DNA of 64,000 nt from Microvirga sp. (GCF_014699075.1 NZ_JACXAB010000005.1:248001-312000), one strand, 5' to 3'; counted from the first letter of the stretch, positions 17,766 through 27,115 are shown. Notes: a model not told the origin generated them from the letters alone. Made by a program: numbers and translations.

Positions 17766-17998
17766 ATCGTCATCCGGGGGCTGCGGAGCAGAACCCGGGA
17801 TCGCTGGACGAGACTAGCGCTGTTCTTCACCTCTCTCTGAGGGAGAGGTCGCGCCTTCAGGCGCGGGTGAGGGGTTAGTGTCTTCTGTGGATAGACCTAT
17901 AACCCCTCACCCCAGCCCTCTCCCTCAGGGAGAGGGAGACCAGCGCCTCATTCTGAAAACGATCCCGGATCGGCTTGTGCCGTCCGGGATGACGAGCC
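17766..17998. repeat. Repeat cluster (gatcccgg and ctccctcagggag families)
   Basis: The gap between convergent genes carries, in order, gtcatccggg...acccgggatc (17768-17805), ctctctgagggagagg...gcgggtgaggggtt (17835-17876), ccccagccctctccctcagggagaggg (17898-17930) and gatcccggatcgg...gtccgggatgacg (about 17960-17995). Same modules as the 1928-2066 composite; no coding potential seen. Confidence 0.75.
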
Positions 17999-18011
17999 GT
18001 TGCTCGATGCT

Positions 18012-18413
18012 TCACGCAATGGCTTCCTGCGAACGCCGCAGGCCGACATACTGGAACTCCGCATACATCAGCACCACGAGCGCCTGCGCGATCACGAAGG
18101 CATAGCCCGCGCTTGTCGGCGTAACCCAGCCGCTCATCAGAAGCAGAACGCTATCGGTCACCCAGAGCGCATTGCCCAGCACAACCGCCCAGGCGATGGG
18201 CTTGCTGATCGTCTCGCGCACCCCGAGCCAGCCGATGAAGCCGGCATAGGGCAGGAGGACAAGGCCTGCGATGCGCAGGAGCATTTCCGGCAGCCCGAGA
18301 ACGCCGCTCAACGGTCCGGCGCCGATCAGCATCAGGAGGCCGAAGGCGGCGCTGGTGGCGGCATCGGCCACGAGGGCCTGGCGAAGAAGCGGGGAGGAGT
18401 GGATGTTCATCAT
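18012..18413 (-). CDS. Four-helix integral membrane protein
   Basis: About 133 residues from ATG 18413 (MMNIHSS). Four hydrophobic segments follow one another, including AFGLLMLIGAGPL, GLVLLPYAGFIGWLG, WAVVLGNALWVTDSVLLL and AGYAFVIAQALVVLM, ending in a basic tail. It resembles unannotated small membrane proteins of alphaproteobacteria; no function assigned. It is divergent from the MmyB-like regulator gene 125 bp away, so it is a candidate target of that regulator. Confidence 0.7.
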   Translation of the reverse strand: MMNIHSSPLLRQALVADAATSAAFGLLMLIGAGPLSGVLGLPEMLLRIAGLVLLPYAGFIGWLGVRETISKPIAWAVVLGNALWVTDSVLLLMSGWVTPTSAGYAFVIAQALVVLMYAEFQYVGLRRSQEAIA

Positions 18414-18538
18414 GGCTGTCTCCTGTGGTTCGTCGGCTGAAGGCCTCAACCGTGGGTGCAGGATTGCGGAAGCCGGGAACGCGGTCGATTACCTCCGAGG
18501 TCATGGAACATGCCTTCGTCCCACGCTAAGGTCCGCTC

Positions 18539-19384
18539 ATGAGAACCGCGAGCCAACCCGTGAACAGCCCCCCGCCTGTGGGCGATTATCTTCGTGAATG
18601 GCGCCAGCGCCGGCGCATGAGCCAGATGGATCTCGCCCTTGAGGCCGAGATCTCCACGCGGCACCTGAGCTTCCTCGAGACGGGCCGCTCGCAGCCGAGC
18701 CGCGAGATGGTGCTGCTTCTGGCCGAGAAACTCGACATGCCCTTGCGAGAGCGCAACATCATGCTGGTCTCGGCGGGCTTTGCGCCGGTCTATTCGGAAC
18801 GCACTCTCGACGATCCGGCGCTTCAAAGCATGCGTCAGGCGGTCGATCTCGTGTTGAAGGGACACGATCCCTATCCGGCGCTCGCCGTCGACCGCCACTG
18901 GTCGCTGGTCTCGGCCAACGATGCGCTCGTGTCGCTCATGGGCGACGTCGACCCGGCCCTGATGAAGCCGCCGGTGAATGTGCTGCGCCTGAGCGTTCAT
19001 CCGGCGGGGCTCGCGCGCCGCATCGTGAACTTCACCGAGTGGCGCAACCATCTCGTCCACCGCCTGCACCGGCAGGTGGATGCAACCGGCGACGCAATGC
19101 TCGCGGCTCTGATCAAGGAATTACTCTCCTACCCAACCCCTGATGCGGCGGCACGCGCCTCTAGGACGAGTCACGACTATGCGGGCATCGTCGTGCCCCT
19201 GCAGCTCACGACGGAGGAGGGCGTGCTGACCCTCTTCAGCACCACCACGATCTTCGGCACGCCGGTGGACGTGACCCTGTCGGAACTCGCCATCGAGGCC
19301 TTCTTCCCCGCCGATGCGGAGACCGCGACCGCCTTGCGGCATCTGGCCGACAAGCGTCAGGCTGCCGCAGCCGCTGCCCGATAG
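18539..19384 (+). CDS. XRE-type regulator with MmyB-like ligand domain
   Basis: 281 residues. N-terminal Cro/C1 helix-turn-helix at about 13-70 (LREWRQRRRMSQMDLAL...STRHLSFLETGRSQPS) followed by an MmyB-like C-terminal domain (PALAVDRHWSLVSANDA, FTEWRNHLVHRLHRQ) that in the family binds a small, often fatty-acid-like ligand through a PAS-like fold. Probable DNA-binding repressor or activator; targets are unknown, but the divergent membrane gene is the obvious candidate. Confidence 0.88.
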   Translation: MRTASQPVNSPPPVGDYLREWRQRRRMSQMDLALEAEISTRHLSFLETGRSQPSREMVLLLAEKLDMPLRERNIMLVSAGFAPVYSERTLDDPALQSMRQAVDLVLKGHDPYPALAVDRHWSLVSANDALVSLMGDVDPALMKPPVNVLRLSVHPAGLARRIVNFTEWRNHLVHRLHRQVDATGDAMLAALIKELLSYPTPDAAARASRTSHDYAGIVVPLQLTTEEGVLTLFSTTTIFGTPVDVTLSELAIEAFFPADAETATALRHLADKRQAAAAAAR

Positions 19385-19486
19385 AGCAAACCCGCCTTAA
19401 CCACCCATCAACCTTAACCCGCGATAACTTTAATCCATCGGAGCCCTCCTGCTGGATGCTTCGGATGTTCACGAGTTTTTTGCAGG

Positions 19487-20719
19487 GTGTTGTGCGTGCG
19501 TCTTCCGTATCGTCGATCTCGGGTGAAATGGATCTGCGCCACCACGGCTCCCTGGGCGCTGGCCACGGGTTTGCTGATCTCGTTCACGGCATCGGCCAGC
19601 AACGACCTCCATTCCGGCGTGAGCTTTGCCCCGCGCAGCGCCACCGCGCGCCTCGTCGATATCGCTCTTGTGCCGCCGACCGGGACCTCGATCGCCGGGG
19701 GCAGGCTCGGGGTCGAGCGCGACATCCTCCGCACCCTGCCGCGCTACGACCTCCCGGATGAGATGGCCGATTCCGAGCCCCTCAAGGCCGAGCGCAAGGC
19801 CGATGCGGGTGCCGACGCGGTCATCGACCGTTCCGCGAAGGGCAACCCGCTGGTCGCACCGCATGCGACCCTGTCCCGCCGCGCCAAGCAGCTGCGCCCG
19901 GTTCTCAATCAGGCCGGCAGCGCCCGCCTGCTCTACAGCCGGGACGAGAACCTCCTGCCGCCCACCGTTCTCATGGAAGGGCAGCTTGAGGAATTTGACA
20001 TGGAGCAGGCCTTCGAGCCCTGGCAGGCGCCGGAATACACCACGACCCAGCAGGCCACCTCGGTGCAGTCCCCGGCTGCCGCAGCGGCAGGTTCGACCGG
20101 AGCCTCGTCCAGCCCGACGACTCCTATGGTGAAGCGCGCCGTCACCCTGTCGTCGGCAACGCCTGCGCCCATGGACGCGACGCCGATGGAGATCGCCGCC
20201 GCCCCCGTGTCGCTGCAATCGCCGCGTCTCGACCGGGGCGAGGTGACCATCCTGCCGAAGAGCGACGATCCCGACCGCCCGCGCTATGTCGACCTGATCG
20301 ATCCGGACAATATGAACAAGGAGCAGCGCTGCCTCGCCGAGGCCGTCTATTTCGAAGCGCGCAGCGAGCCCGTGGAGGGGCAGGCGGCGGTCGCCCAGGT
20401 GATCCTGAACCGCGTGAAGAGCGGGCTCTATCCCTCGTCCATCTGCGGCGTGGTCTACCAGAACCGCCACCGCCATCTCGCCTGCCAGTTCACCTTCGCC
20501 TGTGAGGGCAAGTCCCTGCGCATCCGCGACACCGAATCCTGGGAACGGGCGACCCGCGTGGCGAGCGCCGTGCTCGAGGGCAGGACCTATCTGGCCGATG
20601 TTGGCGGCGCCACCCACTACCATGCGAACTACGTCCGGCCCTCCTGGTCGCGCCGCCTGAAGAAGATGGACGTGATCGGACGCCACATCTTCTACAAGCT
20701 CAAGCCGGGGCAGACTTAA
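19487..20719 (+). CDS. Cell wall hydrolase, SleB/CwlJ family
   Basis: 410 residues. An N-terminal hydrophobic segment (ALATGLLISFTASAS) acts as signal peptide or anchor, a long Ala/Pro/Ser-rich central region follows, and the SleB/CwlJ hydrolase domain occupies about 285-405 with the family block EAVYFEARSEPVEGQAAVAQ and GATHYHANYVRPSW. In Gram-negative bacteria such proteins are thought to cleave peptidoglycan as transglycosylase or amidase; activity has been little tested. GTG/TTG starts near 19455 are possible alternatives. Confidence 0.85.
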   Translation: MLCVRLPYRRSRVKWICATTAPWALATGLLISFTASASNDLHSGVSFAPRSATARLVDIALVPPTGTSIAGGRLGVERDILRTLPRYDLPDEMADSEPLKAERKADAGADAVIDRSAKGNPLVAPHATLSRRAKQLRPVLNQAGSARLLYSRDENLLPPTVLMEGQLEEFDMEQAFEPWQAPEYTTTQQATSVQSPAAAAAGSTGASSSPTTPMVKRAVTLSSATPAPMDATPMEIAAAPVSLQSPRLDRGEVTILPKSDDPDRPRYVDLIDPDNMNKEQRCLAEAVYFEARSEPVEGQAAVAQVILNRVKSGLYPSSICGVVYQNRHRHLACQFTFACEGKSLRIRDTESWERATRVASAVLEGRTYLADVGGATHYHANYVRPSWSRRLKKMDVIGRHIFYKLKPGQT

Positions 20720-20807
20720 AGAAAACCTCTCGCCTGTGCGATCTGTCACAGAGAGAGCCGACACGTTATACTAGATTGCCTCATAGGCGATCTCTTATGA
20801 GGGTGTC

Positions 20808-21334
20808 ATGGCGGTCATTCGCAACAACGTCCAAGGCTCTGGCTATGGGAACATCTACACGGACTCCCTGATCTGGGGCGGGGCGGCCTGGGATGTGTCG
20901 AGCAGTTCGATCAAGGTCTGGTTCGGCCAGGCTGAGGATTACTTTAGCGCCCACGCCGTTCATGGTGACAGCCCCATCGTGGATGAGAACAGCAGCAGGG
21001 CCGGGACTTCTTCGCGTTCGACACCCGGCCTCATAAAGCGTCCAACAGGGATCAGATTGCCGACTACAGCGTCTCCTCGGACACGATCTTGCTCGACAAT
21101 CAGGCCTTCACCAAGCTCGGGCGCGGCTCGTTTTTCAATCCGGTGAAGCTGAAGCAGGATATGTTCGTCACGGGATCCAGGGCGAAAGATCGGGAGGACC
21201 GGATCATCTATGACAGCAAGAAGGGTGTGCTCTCCTACGATGCGGACGGCACGGGCTCGAAATACAAGCCCGTCGAGTTCGCTACCCTGAAGAAGGGTCT
21301 CAAGATGACCTATCACGAGTTTTGCGAGATCTAG
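20808..21334 (+). pseudogene. Truncated serralysin/RTX-like gene
   Basis: The first ~60 codons (20808-20990, MAVIRNNVQGSGYGN...) align with the N terminus of the intact neighbour at 21567. From 20999 the other frame encodes GRDFFAFDTRPHK... to CEI, aligning with that neighbour's residues 374-484. Roughly 310 central codons are missing, and the two parts are in different frames with a TGA at 20984 before the second part. So it is a relic formed by internal deletion plus frameshift. Promoter-like AT-rich sequence and an ATG remain, and a short N-terminal peptide could still be made. Confidence 0.85.
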
Positions 21335-21488
21335 AACTGTCTTGGCAGCCATTACGCCGACATGAAAAGCGATGTGGCGGGCGAAAGCAGCACCCGGAAG
21401 GGAAGCTCCCAGCAATTGCTTACGCTTATAGCAGATCCCTCTAATGCCAGCACAGGGATCAGCATGCTCACTACTTGCGGCGCTTAGG

Positions 21489-21510
21489 AGATGTGCGCTT
21501 TTGCACATCT
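21489..21510. promoter_or_regulatory. Perfect 8-bp inverted repeat between the two RTX loci
   Basis: AGATGTGC (21489-21496), a 6-base spacer GCTTTT, then GCACATCT (21503-21510). It lies 57 bases before the start codon of the intact RTX-like gene, so it could be an operator or a 5' UTR stem-loop. No T-run follows, which argues against an intrinsic terminator. Confidence 0.45.
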
Positions 21511-21566
21511 TGCCTGTAACGTAATTCCGTATAGAAAATGCAGTGCATCAATGAGGTGAATCGACT

Positions 21567-23021
21567 ATGGTAGGCTTTCGCACAATCTCGGGCTCTGGTT
21601 ATTGCAGCGCCTACATTGATGCGCTGGTTGCGGGCGGCGCGGTTTGGGACATGAGCACCGGGCCGATCACGTTCGACTTTGGCCTTCGCTACGATCGTCT
21701 AGGAGCGATTCAGGAGCACGGCGGCAGAGTTTCGAAGCTCAAGTTTGATGGGAAAGAATACCTTCCTTCTACCAGCGTAAATGGCGTTGAGGGAGCCGAA
21801 TTCATCGTCGGCGATTATCGCGACATAGACGCGGTGCCTGTTTTGAACGCGCTGGCGAGTGCTTCCGCGGTGGCGCAAATCAGCTTCGACGTTGATCCTG
21901 TGTTCGGTGACACCAAACGGGACGCCAGCACAGCGGATATGGTCGTCTGGAAGACTCATCTGGACTACTGGGGAACTAGCGGGGTCTGGTCGGATGCCGA
22001 CACCCCTCAGGAGAGCTTCGAGGCCGGACAATCCCAGTCGTGGCTCTACCAGAGCGTTTACTTTGGGGACGCATGGGACCGTTCGCATCCCGGTGGCATG
22101 GGCTACACGATGCTCCTGAACATGGTCGGGAAGGCGCTGGGCCTGCGGCAAGCTCATGCCGAGTTCCCCGGTATTTCTTATGAAAACGATCCCGGCCCCT
22201 TAGGCCTCAACCAAGTGCCCTTCACCGTCATGACAGGCAACTGGAGTTTTCTGAACTCCGGGCATCCGAACGGCAAGTGGGGCTCCATGAAGAGCTTCGG
22301 CGCGTTCGACATCGCTGCCCTCCAGGCGATCTACGGCGCCAACATGACGACGGCTACGGGCAACAACGTTTACGAGTTGCCCACGTACAATGACTGGGAT
22401 GAAGAGTGGGGCGTCGGCAGGGCCACGGGTTGGACCTGCATCTGGGATGCGGGAGGCAAGGATACGATCACCGCTCGGAGCGCGCTCAGGAGCGTGGTCA
22501 TCGACTTGCGGGCCGCCACCCTGGAGAATGGCGATCCGAATGCTGGCGGCTTCATCTCGAAGCATATCAATGTCGCCGGCGGCTTCACGATCGCTAAGGG
22601 AGCGGTCATCGAGGATGCGGTCGGCGGTTCCGGCAGCGACTATCTGATTGGAAACAGCTCCGTCAACAAGCTCACCGGCGGGTCGGGCAGGGACTTTTTC
22701 GTCTTCACGACGACCCCGAACAAAAGAACGAACAAGGACACCATCACCGATTTCAAGGTGAGAGACGACACGATCTGGCTGGAGAACAGCATCTTCAGGA
22801 AGCTCGGAAGCAAGGGCACGGAGGAAAACCCCGCCAAGCTCAAAGCAGCCTTCTTCAAGATCGGCGACAAGGCCACCGACAAAAACGATTACATCATCTA
22901 CAACAAGAATACGGGCGTGCTGTCCTACGATGCCGACGGATCGGGCAAGGGCAGGGCCGTCGAGTTCGCCGTGATCAAGAAGAACCTGGCGCTCAAATAC
23001 GACGACTTCGCCGTCATCTGA
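21567..23021 (+). CDS. Serralysin-like RTX protein lacking the zinc site
   Basis: 484 residues. It keeps many M10 serralysin landmarks: N-terminal AYIDALVAGGAVWD, the helix FDIAALQAIYGAN (247-259), a Met-turn-like VMT (Met222), IWDAGGKDTI (292-301) and RTX nonapeptides GGSGSDYLI (353-361) and GGSGRDFFV (371-379). The zinc motif HExxHxxGxxH is lost: the aligned stretch 185-195 reads NMVGKALGLRQ, so three His are Asn, Lys, Gln and the catalytic Glu is Met. The C terminus DDFAVI suits a type I secretion signal. Likely a secreted, calcium-binding, non-proteolytic protein; no T1SS genes nearby. Confidence 0.8.
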   Translation: MVGFRTISGSGYCSAYIDALVAGGAVWDMSTGPITFDFGLRYDRLGAIQEHGGRVSKLKFDGKEYLPSTSVNGVEGAEFIVGDYRDIDAVPVLNALASASAVAQISFDVDPVFGDTKRDASTADMVVWKTHLDYWGTSGVWSDADTPQESFEAGQSQSWLYQSVYFGDAWDRSHPGGMGYTMLLNMVGKALGLRQAHAEFPGISYENDPGPLGLNQVPFTVMTGNWSFLNSGHPNGKWGSMKSFGAFDIAALQAIYGANMTTATGNNVYELPTYNDWDEEWGVGRATGWTCIWDAGGKDTITARSALRSVVIDLRAATLENGDPNAGGFISKHINVAGGFTIAKGAVIEDAVGGSGSDYLIGNSSVNKLTGGSGRDFFVFTTTPNKRTNKDTITDFKVRDDTIWLENSIFRKLGSKGTEENPAKLKAAFFKIGDKATDKNDYIIYNKNTGVLSYDADGSGKGRAVEFAVIKKNLALKYDDFAVI

Positions 23022-23047
23022 TCAGGTATCGGCTTCAGTCAAGGAGG

Positions 23048-23078
23048 GCGGCATCTGGACGATGCCGCTCTTTTCTTT
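23048..23078 (+). terminator. Intrinsic terminator after the RTX-like gene
   Basis: A perfect 8-bp stem GCGGCATC / GATGCCGC (23048-23055 and 23061-23068) with loop TGGAC is followed by TCTTTTCTTT. It begins 26 bases after the stop codon. Confidence 0.88.
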
Positions 23079-23186
23079 GGGCGATCCATCACAAAGTCAC
23101 ATACCAAAGGCGACAAACTTTCAATTCTGCTGATGCGCGACTTGGTCTAGGGTGCCCTTCCAGTTTTGCGCCCTGAGGCCGTGACC

Positions 23187-24428
23187 ATGTCTGCATCGCC
23201 CGCCCGCTCCCGCGTCTCCCCGGAAATCGTCGTCGTCTGCGGCTGCCTTATCGCCCTGATCACCTTCGGGCCCCGGGCCTCCTCGGGGCTGTTCCAGCTT
23301 CCGATGATCACGGAATACGGCTGGGGCCGGGACACCTTCGGCTTTGCCATCGCGATCCAGAACCTTCTCTGGGGCGTGGGGCAGCCTTTCGCCGGTGCTG
23401 TGGCGGACCGGTTCGGAGCCTTCCGCGTGCTCTGCGTGGGCGCTCTTCTTTATGCCCTCGGCCTCGTGGTCATGGCCTATGCCACCACGCCCGGCGTCCT
23501 GCATATTGGCGCCGGCGTGCTCATCGGCTTCGGCCTCTCCGGCTGCTCGTTCAACCTGGTGCTCGGCGCCTTCGGCAAGATTCTGCCGGAGAAGTGGCGG
23601 CCCATGGCCTTCGGCGCCGGCACCGCGGCGGGCTCCTTCGGCCAGTTCTTGTTCCCGCCCATCGGCAACGTGCTGATCGACTCCTTCGGCTGGCAGCAGG
23701 CGCTGCTGGTCTTCGCCGCCAGCGTGCTCATCGTCATGCCCCTGGCGCTGGCGCTTGCGACCCGGCCCACGGGCGATACAGCGCAGTCCGGGCCGGCTGC
23801 GGCCCCGAACCAGTCGATCGCCCAGGCCCTGTCGGAGGCCTTCAAGCATCGCTCCTATGTGCTGCTGGTGCTCGGCTTCTTCACCTGCGGCTTCCAGCTC
23901 GCCTTCATCACCGTGCACCTGCCGGCTTACCTGAAGGATGCCGGCCTCTCGGCGGCGGTCGGCGGCTGGACCCTCGCGGTCATCGGCCTCGCCAATGCGG
24001 TCGGCTCGCTGGGTTCGGGCTGGCTCTCAACGCGCATGTCGAAGCGCTGGCTGCTGGCCTGGATCTATCTCGGCCGCTCCGTGGCGATTGCCGCCTTCAT
24101 CCTGGTCCCTGCCACGCCGGTCACGTCGATCCTGTTCGGCATCTCCATCGGGTTGCTCTGGCTCTCCACCGTGCCGCCCACGTCATCCCTGGTGATGCTG
24201 ATGTTCGGCACCCGCTACATGGCCATGCTCTACGGCTTCGCGTTCTTCTCGCACCAGGTCGGCGGCTTCCTCGGCGTGTGGCTCGGCGGTCTGCTCTACG
24301 AGATCAACGGCAACTACAGCATGGTCTGGTGGCTTTCCGTGCTGCTCGGGTTGGCTTCGGCCCTGATCAACCTGCCGATCAAGGAGCAGCCGGTGGACCG
24401 CGCACCGGCGCTGCAGCCGGCGGAGTAG
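23187..24428 (+). CDS. MFS transporter
   Basis: About 413 residues with twelve predicted membrane helices in two halves and a loop near residue 195-215 (RPTGDTAQSGPAAAPNQ). The block GQPFAGAVADRFGAFRV after helix 2 is the MFS motif-A region. Resembles OFA/monocarboxylate-type permeases (opening GPRASSGLFQLPMITEYGW), but the substrate is not readable. ATG at 23187 is chosen over the earlier TTG at 23166. Followed 84 bases later by acuI. Confidence 0.85.
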   Translation: MSASPARSRVSPEIVVVCGCLIALITFGPRASSGLFQLPMITEYGWGRDTFGFAIAIQNLLWGVGQPFAGAVADRFGAFRVLCVGALLYALGLVVMAYATTPGVLHIGAGVLIGFGLSGCSFNLVLGAFGKILPEKWRPMAFGAGTAAGSFGQFLFPPIGNVLIDSFGWQQALLVFAASVLIVMPLALALATRPTGDTAQSGPAAAPNQSIAQALSEAFKHRSYVLLVLGFFTCGFQLAFITVHLPAYLKDAGLSAAVGGWTLAVIGLANAVGSLGSGWLSTRMSKRWLLAWIYLGRSVAIAAFILVPATPVTSILFGISIGLLWLSTVPPTSSLVMLMFGTRYMAMLYGFAFFSHQVGGFLGVWLGGLLYEINGNYSMVWWLSVLLGLASALINLPIKEQPVDRAPALQPAE

Positions 24429-24512
24429 GATCGCCTCCCTGCTAAGGGATGAAGCCTTCGCGCTTGCCCTCATCCTCCGCCGCGCCACAAATGGGTGCGG
24501 GGAGGAATCGGC

Positions 24513-25499
24513 ATGAGCGCATTCAAAGCTATGGTCATCGACAAAACTGACGCGGGTCAGAATGTCGGGATCCGCGCGTTCGATGAGGCGGATCTCATGG
24601 ACGGCGATGTCACCGTCCGCGTGTCGCACTCGACGCTGAACTACAAGGACGGGCTCGCGCTCACCGGCAAGGCGCCGGTGGTGCGGCGTTTCCCGATGAT
24701 CCCCGGCGTCGATCTCGCCGGCATTGTGGAAGCCTCCTCGAATCCCGAATTCAGGCCCGGCGACACGGTTGTCCTCAACGGTTGGGGATTGGGCGAGACG
24801 CATCTCGGCGCCTATGCCGAGAAGGTGCGTGTGAAGGGCGACTGGCTGATCCTGCTCCCTGAGGGACTCACGCCCCAACAGGCCATGGCCGTCGGCACGG
24901 CCGGCTATACGGCGATGCTCTGCCTGATGGCGCTTGAGCGGCACGGCCTGCGTCCGGAGCGCGGCCCGGCCATCGTTACGGGCGCCGTCGGCGGCGTGGG
25001 CTCGGTGGCGGTGGCGCTGCTGGCACGAGCCGGCTGGCACGTGATCGCCTCGACGGGGCGACCCGAGGAGGCGGATTACCTCAAGGGCCTGGGTGCCGCC
25101 GAGATCCTCGACCGCAGCGAACTCGCCGGACCCGGAAAGCCGCTCGCCAAGGAACGCTGGGCCGCGGGTGTCGACACGGTGGGTTCCACGACGCTCGCCA
25201 ATGCACTGTCGATGACGAAGTACGGCGGCGCCGTCGCGGCCTGCGGCCTTGCCGGCGGCATGGATCTGCCCAGCACCGTGGCGCCCTTCATCCTGCGCAA
25301 CGTGTCCCTGCTCGGCGTCGATTCGGTGATGGCGCCCAAGGCGCTGCGGCTCGAGGCCTGGAACCGGATCGCCCGCGAGCTCGATCACGACAAGCTCGCC
25401 GCCATGACGTCGACCATCCCGCTCGATGGGGTGATGGAGGCGGGGAGGCAGATTGTGGAGGGCAAGATCAAGGGGCGCGTGGTGGTGGAGATTAACTAA
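24513..25499 (+). CDS. acuI: Acrylyl-CoA reductase / MDR-family quinone oxidoreductase
   Basis: Medium-chain dehydrogenase/reductase of the AcuI/YhdH type, which reduces acryloyl-CoA to propionyl-CoA with NADPH and protects against this electrophile. Opening MSAFKAMVIDKTD, the groEN-like fold with STLNYKDGLALTGKAPVVRRFP, and the Rossmann motif VTGAVGGVGSVAVALLAR are typical. No zinc ligands are expected. ATG at 24513 (after GGGGAGGAATC) is preferred over 24495. Its stop codon overlaps that of the convergent gene. Confidence 0.88.
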   Translation: MSAFKAMVIDKTDAGQNVGIRAFDEADLMDGDVTVRVSHSTLNYKDGLALTGKAPVVRRFPMIPGVDLAGIVEASSNPEFRPGDTVVLNGWGLGETHLGAYAEKVRVKGDWLILLPEGLTPQQAMAVGTAGYTAMLCLMALERHGLRPERGPAIVTGAVGGVGSVAVALLARAGWHVIASTGRPEEADYLKGLGAAEILDRSELAGPGKPLAKERWAAGVDTVGSTTLANALSMTKYGGAVAACGLAGGMDLPSTVAPFILRNVSLLGVDSVMAPKALRLEAWNRIARELDHDKLAAMTSTIPLDGVMEAGRQIVEGKIKGRVVVEIN

Positions 25500-25969
25500 C
25501 GCTGATCCTTCGTTTTGCAGAACTTCCCTTGCACGAGGCAGCGCACGTCCGTGACAGTGGACCCTTTGCCCAGCTTAGGGATAGGCCACATACATGCCTT
25601 CACGGTGTCGCTCAGAAAGCAGGTCAATCCATTGGACTTGAGTTTTCCTAGATCGGAGCGGGTCCATTTCGTCCCGGTCGGACCCCAATGGAGATACGCT
25701 TCGTTGTGCGCAGTGTAATTCATCTGCACGTAGTAGTTCTCATCCTCCAGCTGCAGTGATCCCAGCGTTTCCGCTCCGACGGAGCGGAACCTCTTCATCG
25801 TGCATTCGCCGTTAATATAGCGCTCGCCATCGACTTCAAGGAGGCAGATGACCCGAAGGTGCTTGGGCGGCTCGTGCATCACGGACCCGGCGAGAGCCGT
25901 GACTGTGCCAAAGCCAGCAAATGGGAGAAGAGCTAAAATGGTTGTCCGCAGAAGACTTGCCATCGTCAT
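25496..25969 (-). CDS. Exported protein of unknown function
   Basis: 157 residues with a Sec signal peptide (LLRTTILALLPFAGFGTVTALAG) and five later cysteines (in VICLL, GECTM, LTCFL, KACMW and VRCLVQGKFC, the last holding two), so disulfides are likely in the periplasm. I do not recognise a family. Base composition is lower in GC than its neighbours, suggesting an accessory gene. Its stop codon overlaps that of acuI on the opposite strand by three bases. Confidence 0.7.
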   Translation of the reverse strand: MTMASLLRTTILALLPFAGFGTVTALAGSVMHEPPKHLRVICLLEVDGERYINGECTMKRFRSVGAETLGSLQLEDENYYVQMNYTAHNEAYLHWGPTGTKWTRSDLGKLKSNGLTCFLSDTVKACMWPIPKLGKGSTVTDVRCLVQGKFCKTKDQR

Positions 25970-25999
25970 GAGATAACATGATCTGCCGCTAGGTGCTAC

Positions 26000-26956
26000 T
26001 TACTCCGCCGGAACCGCCACCGCAGCCTCCCTCGCGCCGCCCTCGATCCGCTTCTTCTGCTTTGTGATCTCAGCGGCCATGAAGTCCATGAAAGCCCGCA
26101 CGCGGGCGGACTGGCGCAGGTCCGGGTGGGTGAGAAGCCACAGGCCTGCGGCGAAATCGGCATTGATGTCCGACAGCCGCACGAGATTGGGGCTCGCATC
26201 GGCGATGAAGCAGGGCAGGGGACCGATGCCGGTTCCGGCCTCCACGGCTTCGGAGAGACCGAGCACCGTGTTGACCTTGTAGACGATGTTGTCCGGCGAC
26301 ACGTGTTCGCGCACGAAGCGGGCGACCTTCAGGGTCGCCAGATTGTCACCCAGAGCAACCCAATGCCGGTCGAAGAGATCGGCCAACGCGACGTCGTCCG
26401 GTCCCCGCACATCGGGAAAATCCGCCTTCCGGCCATAGATCGCCCAGGCGATGGTGGCCACGCGCCGTCCGACCAGGGTCTCGGGCGGGTCGTCGGTGGC
26501 GCGGATCGCCACGTCGGCATCGCGCTTCGAGAGGTTGAGCGCCTGATTGGCGAGAACCACATCGAGCCGCATCTCCGGGCAGGCCTTGATGAAGCGGGCG
26601 AAGATCGGCGTGAGCAGGTGGACAAGCAGCGTGTCGTTGGTGGTGACCCGCAGTTCACCGGCGGGCGCCACGGCCTGGCCTGCGAGCTTGCGGGTGAACG
26701 CCGTGACGTTCTCCTCCATCTGCTCGGCGAGCGCCGTCATCTCCTCGCCGGCCGTGGTGAGCACGTAGCCGGTCCGGTGCCGCTCGAAGAGCTTGACCCC
26801 GAGGTTCTCCTCCATCTGGCCGAGGCGCCGGAAAACTGTGGAATGGTTGACGCCTAACTTCTCGGCCGCGCCGGCAAGCCCATTGGCTTCGGCGATGATC
26901 TTCACGAGCCGGAAGTCGTCCCATTCGAGATGCTGCTGCTTGGACATCGTTTGCAT
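26000..26956 (-). CDS. LysR-family transcriptional regulator
   Basis: 318 residues: winged helix-turn-helix at about 12-70 ([39 protein letters not shown]) and a periplasmic-binding-protein-like effector domain. The WDDFRLV opening is typical of a LysR subgroup in alphaproteobacteria. ATG at 26947 (MSKQQHLEW) is an equally good start. It is divergent from wrbA, the most likely target; the effector is unknown. Confidence 0.92.
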   Translation of the reverse strand: MQTMSKQQHLEWDDFRLVKIIAEANGLAGAAEKLGVNHSTVFRRLGQMEENLGVKLFERHRTGYVLTTAGEEMTALAEQMEENVTAFTRKLAGQAVAPAGELRVTTNDTLLVHLLTPIFARFIKACPEMRLDVVLANQALNLSKRDADVAIRATDDPPETLVGRRVATIAWAIYGRKADFPDVRGPDDVALADLFDRHWVALGDNLATLKVARFVREHVSPDNIVYKVNTVLGLSEAVEAGTGIGPLPCFIADASPNLVRLSDINADFAAGLWLLTHPDLRQSARVRAFMDFMAAEITKQKKRIEGGAREAAVAVPAE

Positions 26957-26996
26957 TCGCGCAAGAGGGGCCCTGCATCTCTAGCACTGGTTTTGC

Positions 26997-27017
26997 AGAG
27001 GAGAAAGATTATCCTCT
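26997..27017. promoter_or_regulatory. Possible operator between lysR-type gene and wrbA
   Basis: Inverted repeat AGAGGA-N9-TCCTCT in the 159-bp divergent intergenic region. LysR-type regulators bind imperfect dyads in such positions. Assignment rests on position and symmetry only. Confidence 0.35.
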
Positions 27018-27115
27018 TGGATGTCCAACACCCGCAGGGCAGTGCATCCCGGCTTCTCGTGACGAGTGGCTCGGCAATGGCTGGCTTGCGCCTCAATCAA
27101 CTAATTGGAGTTCAC

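Noticed and set aside
19395..19440. Several TTAACC-like boxes before the SleB-type gene
   Set aside because: The spacings (12-13 bases) do not fit the CtrA consensus.
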